Source: Phenylobacterium sp. (GTDB lineage: Bacteria; Pseudomonadota; Alphaproteobacteria; Caulobacterales; Caulobacteraceae). Taken from it: a stretch of 64,000 bases of DNA. Positions 28,412 to 35,495 of this stretch are shown here, one piece after another. The notes under the pieces were generated by a model. It did no database searches and was not told the origin of the DNA. It saw nothing but the letters and a program-made list of their open reading frames with translations. Location of the stretch: positions 117,511 through 181,510 of the forward strand of contig NZ_JAUSLG010000047.1 in the NCBI RefSeq assembly GCF_030646615.1, written 5' to 3'. Within the stretch, counting starts at the first letter, position 1. The number at the start of each line of letters is the position of its first letter. The position numbers were made by a program, and so were the translations under genes.

Positions 28412-28756
28412 GTGCGTGCCGAAGCCCCCCCACTCGGCCTGATTGGCGCCCCAGTCCTCGTACTGGTGGCGGAGCCGTGGGACTTCGAGTCCCCTGACGG
28501 GCGTGGGCGTCTGCGCGGACAAGTCAGTAAAATCCATGACTTCGCCCCAGACGGCGGTCAGGAACTGATCCTCACGATCGCGCCCATGACCCTGGGCGGC
28601 GCCATGGTTACGGCCTTGCGGGCGTTGGGGCTTCATCCGGCGCAGGAAAATCTGATCCAGCGCCTTGAGCGCCATCGGCCGACCGGCGTTCGCCTCTATG
28701 GACCGGGGTCCCGCTCGCGTCTGCTGGTCGGATCGATTCGGCGCCTGGAGGCGTGA
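28412..28756 (+). CDS. Hypothetical protein
   Basis: 114 residues from a GTG at 28412; an in-frame stop at 28403-28405 excludes a longer start. The sequence has GC-rich third positions and a protein-like pattern (VLVLVAEPWDFESPDGRGRLRGQVSKIHDF, then ELILTIAPMTLGG) suggesting a small beta-barrel or OB-like domain. I recognise no family. It lies between the divergent icd and the converging beta-lactamase gene. An overlapping minus-strand frame at 28361-28675 is judged a shadow. Confidence 0.55.
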   Translation: MRAEAPPLGLIGAPVLVLVAEPWDFESPDGRGRLRGQVSKIHDFAPDGGQELILTIAPMTLGGAMVTALRALGLHPAQENLIQRLERHRPTGVRLYGPGSRSRLLVGSIRRLEA

Positions 28757-28777
28757 CCCAAGGGAAGCCCGAAGGCG

Positions 28778-29791
28778 TCAGCCGACGGCGCCGACCACGC
28801 TGCGGGCCAGGTCGGCGAAGATCGCCTCGCGTTCGTTGTCCGCCAGGCGGGCGCCTGAGAGGAAGACGGCGATCACATACTGCCGGCCATCCTCCAGGGT
28901 GATTATGCCGATGTCGTTGGTGGCGGGGTTCATGCCCAGGTCCGTGCGGGCCGTGCCGGTCTTGTGGGCCAGGCGCGCGCCCGAAGGCAGGCCGGCCGCC
29001 AGACGCGCCTGGCCGGTGGTCGTTTCGCCCATGATCTGCAACAGGCGGGCCGTGGAGGCCTCAGACAGCAGCTCCCCCCGGGCGAGCTTGGCCAGGAAGA
29101 GCAGGGCCTCGCGGGGCGTGGTCGTGTCCCGTGGGTCGCTCAGATAGGCCTCTGTTGCGGCCTGACGCTCGGCTGGCGGCACGGCCAAAAGGGCGGCGCG
29201 ATAGGCGGCTTCGCCCTTCCAGGCCAGGCGGAAGGAGTCCATCCCCGCGATCTCGGGCTGAAGCTGACGCTCATAACGATCGACCCGCATGTCGCGGATG
29301 TCCCGGGCGCGCAGCCAGGCGGTGACGGCGCCCGGGCCGCCGATCCGCCGCATCAACACGTCGGCGGCGGTGTTGTCGCTGGCGCCGGCGCTCAGGGTCA
29401 GAAGCTCGGCCACCGTATAGTCCCGGCGGCCGGGATAGGCGTCGGCCACAGGGCTGAAGGGGGGCGAGATGTCTTCGTCCGTCAGGGTGATGGTTTCATC
29501 CAGGTCCAGACGACCCGCATCGACCTCGGCCAGGACGGCGGCGGCCAGGGGCGCCTTGAAGACGCTCTGCATCGGGAAGCGGTCGCTGCCCTTGATCGCC
29601 CAGAGTTCGCCGCTCTCCAGGTTCATCACCGCGGCCCCCAGACGACCGGGGGCGGCGCGGGCGGTCAGTTCGGCCGCTGTCTCATCCAGCCGTTCGGCGT
29701 CGAGGCGCGGGGTGGTGGAGACGGTCTGAGGCATGCCCGGTTCGCAGGCCGCGACAAGCAGGACGGCGGCCAGAAGGACGAGACGATGCAT
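28778..29791 (-). CDS. Class A beta-lactamase-like serine hydrolase, lipoprotein
   Basis: From ATG 29791 (GGAG upstream) the protein has 337 residues, a signal peptide and a lipobox LVAAC (C16). The class A motifs are complete: S76-V-F-K79 (S70xxK), S138-D139-N140 (SDN loop) and K277-T278-G279 (KTG). The omega-loop motif DRYERQLQ gives E174 as the equivalent of the general base E166, but the residue equivalent to N170 is Gln (Q178). Between the omega loop and the RDTTTP motif there are about 35 extra residues compared with TEM-type enzymes. Penicillin or cephalosporin hydrolysis is likely but the substrate range is unknown. The frame extends to 29887, but that part would overlap trmJ. Confidence 0.85.
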   Translation of the reverse strand: MHRLVLLAAVLLVAACEPGMPQTVSTTPRLDAERLDETAAELTARAAPGRLGAAVMNLESGELWAIKGSDRFPMQSVFKAPLAAAVLAEVDAGRLDLDETITLTDEDISPPFSPVADAYPGRRDYTVAELLTLSAGASDNTAADVLMRRIGGPGAVTAWLRARDIRDMRVDRYERQLQPEIAGMDSFRLAWKGEAAYRAALLAVPPAERQAATEAYLSDPRDTTTPREALLFLAKLARGELLSEASTARLLQIMGETTTGQARLAAGLPSGARLAHKTGTARTDLGMNPATNDIGIITLEDGRQYVIAVFLSGARLADNEREAIFADLARSVVGAVG

Positions 29792-29855
29792 CGGCAAGGC
29801 TCCGGACAATGGGCGAGGGGGTTGCGCGCATCGTCGCTCAGACTGAAAACGCCAC

Positions 29856-30665
29856 ATGACCGCAAGTTCGCCCCCTGCACCAACCATTATCCTGTCCGCC
29901 CCTCAGCTGGCCGAGAACATCGGGGCCTGCGCCCGGGTGATGGCCAATTTCGGCCTGGAGGACCTCCGGCTGGTCAATCCCCGCGATGGCTGGCCCCAGG
30001 ACCGGGCCTGGGCCTCGGCGTCTGGCGCCGACTGGCCGCTGGATGGGGCGAAGGTCTGCGGCAGCGTGGCCGAGGCGGTGGGCGACCTGCAATTGGTCTT
30101 CGCCACCACGGCGCGCCCGCGGGAGCTGCAACTCCCGGTGATCACCCCGCGGGAGGCGGCCGCAGAGCTGGCCGCCGCCGTGGCCGCCGGTCAGAAGGTG
30201 GGCCTGTTATATGGGGCCGAACGGGCCGGGCTGGAGACCGCCGAGGTCGCCCTTTGTCAGGCGGTGGTGACCGTGCCGGTCGATCCGCGCTTCCATTCCC
30301 TCAATCTTGCCCAGGCCGTGGCGATCAACGCCTATGAGTGGCGGATGACCCAGGCCTCAGGGCCGCCGCCGCGGTTCCGGGACGGACCGGAGCCGGCCGC
30401 CCAGGCCGCGATGATGGGCCTCTATGGCCAGCTGGAGGCCGAGCTGGACGCCGCCGGCTTCTTCCATCCGCCGGAAAAGCGGCCGTCGATGGTCCACAAT
30501 CTCCGCTCGGCCCTGGGTCGGGCGAGCTTCAGCGACCAGGAGGTGCGCACCTTCCGCGGGGTGGTCACCGCGCTCTCCCGCGGCCGCGGCCGGGTTCTCG
30601 ACAAGCTCGCCCGAGAGAAGGCCGAGCGGGAAGCCGGGGGCGATCCGGCCGGCTCGGAGACTTGA
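29856..30665 (+). CDS. trmJ: RNA methyltransferase, TrmJ/TrmH (SPOUT) family
   Basis: SPOUT-class SAM-dependent 2'-O-methyltransferase; TrmJ modifies position 32 of several tRNAs. Of the 269 residues, the N-terminal half has the trefoil-knot motifs IILSAPQLAENIGACARVMANFGLEDLRLVNPRDGWP, GLLYGAERAGLETAEVALC and VTVPVDPRFHSLNLAQAVAINAYEW, in the order typical of TrmJ. The C-terminal helical part includes FFHPPEKRPSMVHNLRSALGRASFSDQEVRTFRGVV, also a TrmJ feature. The start lies 64 nt from the divergent beta-lactamase start. The symbol is by similarity; the exact site modified is not proven. Confidence 0.87.
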   Translation: MTASSPPAPTIILSAPQLAENIGACARVMANFGLEDLRLVNPRDGWPQDRAWASASGADWPLDGAKVCGSVAEAVGDLQLVFATTARPRELQLPVITPREAAAELAAAVAAGQKVGLLYGAERAGLETAEVALCQAVVTVPVDPRFHSLNLAQAVAINAYEWRMTQASGPPPRFRDGPEPAAQAAMMGLYGQLEAELDAAGFFHPPEKRPSMVHNLRSALGRASFSDQEVRTFRGVVTALSRGRGRVLDKLAREKAEREAGGDPAGSET

Positions 30666-30730
30666 CGCCGGGACGCCTTCCACGATCATAAGAGATCAAT
30701 GATAACCTATCTGCGGTCGGGGAGAGCGCC

Positions 30731-31975
30731 ATGTCGGGAACGGATTTGAAGACGGCCGCCATGAAGGCGTGGCTCTATGGCCTGCCGCTGGTTGAGATCG
30801 CCGCGACCCGGGCGCGGGGCCTATCCTTCGGCCAGAGCCTCAACACCATCGCCCATGTGCGCAAGCTGGCCACGCCCAAGCACCGGGCGGTGACCACGCC
30901 CAACAACGACACCCTCTATTCCTCGGCCCAGCTGGACCTGTCCCAGGGGCCGGTGACCCTGACCCTGCCTGCCACGGGCGAGCGCTACTTCTCCCTGGCG
31001 TTGATGGACGCCTACACCAACAATTTCGCGATCCTGGGGACCCGCACCACCGGGCCCAACGGTGGAACCTTCACCCTGGTGGGTCCCAACGAGGCGGCCG
31101 AAGGCCGCCATGTGGTCCGCGCGCCCACCAACCACGTCTGGGCGCTGGGGCGGGTGGTGGTCTATGGGCCAGACGACCTGGAGGCTGCGCAGCAGGTGCA
31201 GTCGGGCCTGGCGATCCAGGGGCCGGCGGCCCCGGCTCCGCCGCCGGCCGTCAAGCGCAGCGCGTCCTGGCAGGACTATTTCGCCGCTCTCGCCGATCTC
31301 ATGAAGGCCAATCCGCCGCCGGTGACCGACCGCGCCCTTCTGGAGGAGATCGCGGCCCTGGGGCTGGAGACCGGCTTTGATCCCGCACGGTTTTCGCAGG
31401 CTGAGGTCGCCGAGATCGAGGCGGGCCTGGCCGAGGCCCGGGTGGCGGTGCGCCGGGGCGGCCTGACCGGCGACCACTTCATCGACGGCTGGTCCTATCC
31501 CAGCGCGACGCTGGGCGACTTCGGGCAGAACTATCACTATCGGGCAACCGTGGCGTTGGGGGGCCTGGCCGCCCTGCCGCCGGTGGAGGCGCTGTATATG
31601 CGCGCTCGCGGCGACCAGCCCCGGGGGCTCTATGACGGGCTGAAGGCCTACCGGCTCCACTTCCCCGCCGATCGCCTGCCGCCGGTCAACTCCTTCTGGT
31701 CGCTGAGCCTCTATGAGGCCACCGAGGACGGGCAGTTCTTCTTCGCCGACAATCCCCTGGACCGCTACGCCATCGGCGATCGCACCCCGGGCCTGACCTA
31801 TAACGACGACGGCTCCCTCGACATCTGGATCGGCAGCGAAAGCCCGGGCGAGGATCGGCAGGGCAACTGGCTGCCGGCGCCGGCCGGCCCCTTCGCGCTG
31901 TTCATGCGCACCTATCTGCCCAGGCCGGAACTGCTGGACGGCGCCTATCGCCTGCCGCCGGTCGAAGCGGTCTGA
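30731..31975 (+). CDS. DUF1254/DUF1214 domain protein
   Basis: 414 residues with the N-terminal DUF1254 block (AWLYGLPLVEIAATRARG, TPNNDTLYSSAQLDLSQGPVTLTLPATGERYFSLALMDAYTNNFAILG) and the C-terminal DUF1214 block (PPVNSFWSLSLYEATEDGQFFFADNPLDRYAIGDRTPGLTYNDDGSLDIWIGSESPG). The domain pair is common in proteobacteria; no biochemical function is established to my knowledge. No signal peptide is seen, unlike many relatives. Stand-alone gene 65 nt after trmJ. Confidence 0.88.
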   Translation: MSGTDLKTAAMKAWLYGLPLVEIAATRARGLSFGQSLNTIAHVRKLATPKHRAVTTPNNDTLYSSAQLDLSQGPVTLTLPATGERYFSLALMDAYTNNFAILGTRTTGPNGGTFTLVGPNEAAEGRHVVRAPTNHVWALGRVVVYGPDDLEAAQQVQSGLAIQGPAAPAPPPAVKRSASWQDYFAALADLMKANPPPVTDRALLEEIAALGLETGFDPARFSQAEVAEIEAGLAEARVAVRRGGLTGDHFIDGWSYPSATLGDFGQNYHYRATVALGGLAALPPVEALYMRARGDQPRGLYDGLKAYRLHFPADRLPPVNSFWSLSLYEATEDGQFFFADNPLDRYAIGDRTPGLTYNDDGSLDIWIGSESPGEDRQGNWLPAPAGPFALFMRTYLPRPELLDGAYRLPPVEAV

Positions 31976-31981
31976 GACGTC

Positions 31982-32389
31982 TTAACCCTGGAAGCCTTCG
32001 GGCGTAGGCTGGGCGGGGCAGGCATAGGTGACGATGAAGGTCTCCGGGCCGGCCGGCGTCTCCACCACCACCGAGGCGTCATCGACGGGCTCGGCGTCCT
32101 CAGCGCAGATCCGCAGGGTGCGTGCGCCCGTCCAGGCGATCCCCAGGCTGCGAACCGAGGCCAGGGTGGCGAAGGTGGTTTCCGCGCCGCTCACATGGCG
32201 CAGGCTGAGTTCGGCCCCCAGGCCGGTGCGTAGGGTCAGGCCGCCCCCGGTGAAGGCGACATCGAGCACGAACTGACCGTCCGGGCTGGGGGTCTCCATG
32301 TCGTCGGGGATCGACATCAGGCAGCCTGACAGGAGGAGAGCCGCCGCGCCCAAAGGCGCCAGGCGGCGGAAACCGAGACTCTGCTTCAT
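31982..32389 (-). CDS. Hypothetical lipoprotein
   Basis: The ATG at 32389 gives a 135-residue protein with a signal peptide (RRLAPLGAAALLLSGC) and lipobox LSGC. The mature part is short and beta-rich (FVLDVAFTGGGLTLRTGLGAELSLRHV, SLGIAWTGARTLRICAEDAEPVDDASVVVETP), with one further cysteine pair. The frame is open upstream to 32539, but that segment overlaps the divergent dehydrogenase gene and has no signal peptide. Family not recognised. Confidence 0.65.
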   Translation of the reverse strand: MKQSLGFRRLAPLGAAALLLSGCLMSIPDDMETPSPDGQFVLDVAFTGGGLTLRTGLGAELSLRHVSGAETTFATLASVRSLGIAWTGARTLRICAEDAEPVDDASVVVETPAGPETFIVTYACPAQPTPEGFQG

Positions 32390-32530
32390 CGAGGTGGAAT
32401 GAGCGAAGCGGGCCAAGGTTGCCGCTTCGGCCGGCCGTGCCCCATGATGAGAGAACGTCGTCCAGTGAGGCGGCAAGACGAAGGCGTCGCGGCGATCCCG
32501 CCGGTAGCCGCCCGACTTCTGGAGGATGAC

Positions 32531-33418
32531 ATGGCCCATTCCGAAACGACGCCGTCGCGCCGCGCCCTGATCGCCGGTGGGGCGGGCCTCGCCGCCATGG
32601 CCGCCGGATCGGCCGCTCAGTCAGCCGCCGCCGCCGACCTCAGGACGCCGCCAGAGGGCGCCACCGCCATGGCCCGGGATGGTCGCTTCACCGGCAAGGT
32701 GGTGCTGATCACCGGCGCCACCTCCGGCATTGGCCGGGCCACCGCCAAGGCCTTCGCGCTTGAGGGCGCCAAGGTGATGTTCTGCGGTCGGCGAGAGGCC
32801 CTGGGCGCGCAGGCGCAGGCCGAGATCCGGGCGGCCGGCGGCGAAGCGGTCTATCGCCGCGCCGACGTGCGGGTCGAGGCCGATGTGGCCGCCCTGGTGG
32901 CGGCCTGCGTCGAGACGTTTGGGGGCCTCGACATCGCCTTCAACAACGCCGGGATCGCGGGGCGGGCCGGCGACATGGGCGCTGGGTTCGACTGGGCGGT
33001 CCACAACGACATCATGGCCACCAACCTCGAAGGCGTGATCCGCTGCACCAACCACGAAATCCCGGCCATGAAGGCCCGGGGCGGCGGATCGATCATCAAT
33101 ACCGCCTCGGTCATGGGCTATGTGGGCTCTGGTCCCATCATGTCCTACGCCCTGTCCAAGGCCGGCGTGCTGAGCCTGACCCGCTCCACCGCCCTGCAGG
33201 TGGCCGGCGACAATATCCGGGTGAACGCCGTCTCGCCGGGCCCCATCGACACGCCGATGATGGGCGGCGGCGCGGCTGAGGCCTCCGGCGCCCGCACCCC
33301 GGCCGGCCGCGCCGGCCAGCCCGAGGAGATCGCCCACGCCGTCATGTACCTCGCCGACAGCGCCGCCAGCTATGTCACGGGCGAGGATCTGCGCGTGGAT
33401 GGCGGCGTGCGCGCCTGA
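32531..33418 (+). CDS. Short-chain dehydrogenase/reductase with Tat leader
   Basis: The start at 32531 has GGAGG five nucleotides upstream and yields 295 residues. Residues 1-36 form a twin-arginine leader (SRRALIAGGAGLAAMAAG, then AQSAAAA). The rest is a classical SDR: TGATSGIG (61-68), the NNAG motif (138-141), catalytic S193, Y206 and K210 (YALSK), and GPIDTPMMGGG after the last strand. CGRRE following strand 2 suggests an NADP(H) preference. If the leader works, the enzyme is folded with cofactor in the cytoplasm and exported. The substrate is unknown. The frame is also open from 32399, but that start lacks support. Confidence 0.88.
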   Translation: MAHSETTPSRRALIAGGAGLAAMAAGSAAQSAAAADLRTPPEGATAMARDGRFTGKVVLITGATSGIGRATAKAFALEGAKVMFCGRREALGAQAQAEIRAAGGEAVYRRADVRVEADVAALVAACVETFGGLDIAFNNAGIAGRAGDMGAGFDWAVHNDIMATNLEGVIRCTNHEIPAMKARGGGSIINTASVMGYVGSGPIMSYALSKAGVLSLTRSTALQVAGDNIRVNAVSPGPIDTPMMGGGAAEASGARTPAGRAGQPEEIAHAVMYLADSAASYVTGEDLRVDGGVRA

Positions 33419-33602
33419 GTCTTACTTAACGTCATGGTGCGGCGCCACCTGAGATTGCTTGCGGTCGGGGGATCATCCTGGGGTCCCCTGAAACGCAAAA
33501 AAGCTTATAAAAGCCCGTGAAAATCAACGCCATCGCTCTTCACTAATGGGGAGAAGACGCGTACTTCGGCTATGTGAGCGACCCGAATTTGTGCGGTGCA
33601 AC

Positions 33603-33959
33603 ATGCCCAACGACGTTAACAGCCTGCTGAAGCGGATCAACCAGACCGGGATCACCTACCAGGTGTTCAGCCGGCCTGAGATCCTCGGTGCGCCGGTGGA
33701 ATCGCCCCTCGTTGAGGCGGCCGTCTTTGAGGCGCCGGCGGCGTCGGAGGCCCAGGACCCAGACCCGGTGATCGAAGCCATGGCCGCCGCCAGCGAACCC
33801 CCGGAGCGGTCGCGGCCCGCCCTGGTCTATGCGCGGCCTGCCCCGGAGCAGGAAGAGGCGCCTCGTACGCTTTTCCGCCGCTACGCCAAGGACGGTAGCG
33901 CGAGCGAGGGGGCGTCGGGCGAACGTCTGAGCGAACTGTTCCGCCGTTACGCCGACTGA
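33603..33959 (+). CDS. Small low-complexity protein at the cellulose locus, candidate BcsD partner (BcsH/BcsP-like)
   Basis: 118 residues starting MPNDVNSLLKRINQTGITYQVF; a frame from 33546 is possible but unsupported. The middle is rich in Ala, Pro and Glu and looks disordered. The C-terminus contains a duplicated motif, LFRRYAKD (about 90-97) and ELFRRYAD (the last eight residues). The N-terminal pattern 'D-V/I-x-x-L...Y' resembles, as I remember it, the start of the small Bcs accessory proteins BcsR and BcsP. In Komagataeibacter the disordered BcsH (CcpAx) and in other proteobacteria BcsP serve as partners of the BcsD scaffold. The location, converging on bcsZ with a 13-nt overlap in a bcsD-containing locus, fits that role. 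This is inference; no homology search was run. Confidence 0.6.
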   Translation: MPNDVNSLLKRINQTGITYQVFSRPEILGAPVESPLVEAAVFEAPAASEAQDPDPVIEAMAAASEPPERSRPALVYARPAPEQEEAPRTLFRRYAKDGSASEGASGERLSELFRRYAD

Positions 33960-35020
33960 TCGGCCCGCGCGACGCTGGCGAGCAGTTCAAGCACCGCAGA
34001 ATAATAGTCTTCCTCATGCACGCCCTGGCCGTGCGGGTTCGGTGATCGCTCGGGGTCGGCCACAAAGCGCGCCATGGCGGTCGCGCCAAGGGACATGCGA
34101 AAATCGGCCGTTTCGCCGGTGTTGAGATCGACCCAGGCCGGCGGCGCTGTGTTCGCCTCGAGATAGGGCCGCCAGAACGCAGCGGCGGCCTGGACCTGCG
34201 GGTGGTCGCGTAGCCCCGCCCATGCCAGATAGAAGGGCGCCCGGATGGCGTCGAACCCGAACCTCGGCGGCCGCGTCGGTTCCAGGACGCTTTGACCGTC
34301 GGACGTCCGCCGGGTCCAGTCCCCGGGCAGCCTCGGCTCGCCGAAGCGCGCGGCCCGAGCCTCGGCGAGGCCGTCGCTGATGATGCGGGACCAGCCCTCT
34401 TGAGGACCGGCCCCCTGGAAGGCCTGGAGCGCAGGCGCGACAAAATAGGACGGGTTGTACGTAAGGTAGTCGTCCGTGCGAAAGCCCTCCAGCCCCGGCG
34501 AAAGCAATCGCCGCCCGGCGATCTCCGTCACCAGATGTCGCTTAATCGCCTTCTGGATTCGGCCTGAGGCCTGGATGTAGCGGCGCTCGCCCCACCGCCG
34601 CCCAGCCCGTAGGAGGGCCCAGGCGATAAAGATGTCGCCATCGGTGGCGTTGTTGAGGTCGGCCACGGTCTCCGGCGCCCGGGGATCATAGCGCCAACTG
34701 AACAGGCCGTCCTGGCGTCGAGCCAGGTGAGCCTGGGTCCAGTTCCACATCAGCTCGAAGGCTGGGCGGTCGTCATGGCTGGCGGCGAGGAACATGGAAA
34801 ATCCCTGCCCTTCGGTGTGGCTCACGCCGCCGCCGGTGGTGTCGAGAATGCGTCCGTCGGCGGCGAGGAAACGCCCCTTGAAAGCGTCCCACATCACAGC
34901 CTCGGGCGCGCGGGCGCAGGCCACCAGCGGAGGGCCGCCGCCCGCCAGCAGCCCGGCGCTGGCCAGCAGGGTGCGGCGTCGGGTCCAGAGCCCGCCCTGC
35001 GCGCGCGCCCTATCGGCCAT
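33947..35020 (-). CDS. bcsZ: Cellulose-locus endoglucanase BcsZ (glycoside hydrolase family 8)
   Basis: Periplasmic endo-beta-1,4-glucanase that trims or edits nascent cellulose. 357 residues; the N-terminus has a twin-arginine-like leader (TRRRTLLASAGLLAGGG, then LVAC, also a possible lipobox). GH8 motifs are visible: SHTEGQGFSMFLA with the general acid E70, and LNNATDGDIFIAWALL with D127/D129 in the region of the catalytic aspartate. Its start overlaps the bcsD end by 11 nt, so it is the last gene of bcsAB-bcsC-bcsD-bcsZ. Its 3' end overlaps the converging small gene. Confidence 0.92.
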   Translation of the reverse strand: MADRARAQGGLWTRRRTLLASAGLLAGGGPPLVACARAPEAVMWDAFKGRFLAADGRILDTTGGGVSHTEGQGFSMFLAASHDDRPAFELMWNWTQAHLARRQDGLFSWRYDPRAPETVADLNNATDGDIFIAWALLRAGRRWGERRYIQASGRIQKAIKRHLVTEIAGRRLLSPGLEGFRTDDYLTYNPSYFVAPALQAFQGAGPQEGWSRIISDGLAEARAARFGEPRLPGDWTRRTSDGQSVLEPTRPPRFGFDAIRAPFYLAWAGLRDHPQVQAAAAFWRPYLEANTAPPAWVDLNTGETADFRMSLGATAMARFVADPERSPNPHGQGVHEEDYYSAVLELLASVARADQSA

Positions 35021-35495
35021 GCAGGAATTCCAGGGGCATGGCGGAGTCCGACATCCGCCTCAGGGTGGTGAGGGGGCTGCCCTGAGCCTCGAACCAGGCG
35101 GCGTACACGCCCTCGAGCACGGCGGCGGCGCCGGCCGACCACATGATCCCATCGGTCTCGAAGGCCGTTGGGTAGGCCCCATGGACGATGGCGATGCCTT
35201 CGTCGATGGGGCGCAGACGTGTCCAGCCCCAGTCCACCTGGCTCCAGATGTCATTCATGGCGGCCTCGAGTTCGGGCAGGGTGTCCTTGGGGGACAAAGG
35301 CAGGCGCCCCGCCATGCGCCGGCCGACGGCGCGGAGAAACCCCAGCACTTCCTCGCGCTCGGCGCCCACGTGCAACTCCACCGCCAGGGCCGCCAGGAAG
35401 GCGCGCCACTGGACGCTGCAACGGCGGGCCGAAAGATAGGCCTCGTTGAGCTGCTGGGTTTCGGCCGCAGGGATGATGGTCTGCGTATCGCTCAT
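35010..35495 (-). CDS. bcsD: Cellulose synthase subunit BcsD
   Basis: BcsD forms barrel-shaped octamers that guide glucan chains and, with partner proteins, builds the scaffold that aligns synthases for crystalline cellulose. It defines type I bcs operons. The 161-residue product shows the BcsD pattern CSVQWRAFLAALAVELHVGAEREEVLGFLRAVGRRMAGRLPL, then TLPELEAAMNDIWSQVDWGWTRL and the C-terminal ...MPLEFLHGR. It overlaps the bcsC stop by 4 nt (ATGA) and the bcsZ start by 11 nt, so translation is coupled. Confidence 0.92.
   Translation of the reverse strand: MSDTQTIIPAAETQQLNEAYLSARRCSVQWRAFLAALAVELHVGAEREEVLGFLRAVGRRMAGRLPLSPKDTLPELEAAMNDIWSQVDWGWTRLRPIDEGIAIVHGAYPTAFETDGIMWSAGAAAVLEGVYAAWFEAQGSPLTTLRRMSDSAMPLEFLHGR

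Noticed and set aside
28361..28675. Minus-strand frame opposite the 28412-28756 gene
   Set aside because: Less natural amino-acid composition and poorer third-position pattern than the plus-strand frame.
33419..33602. Possible c-di-GMP riboswitch upstream of the small bcs-locus gene
   Set aside because: A GAAACGCAAA stretch recalls part of a GEMM motif but the paired elements and the tetraloop receptor are not present.
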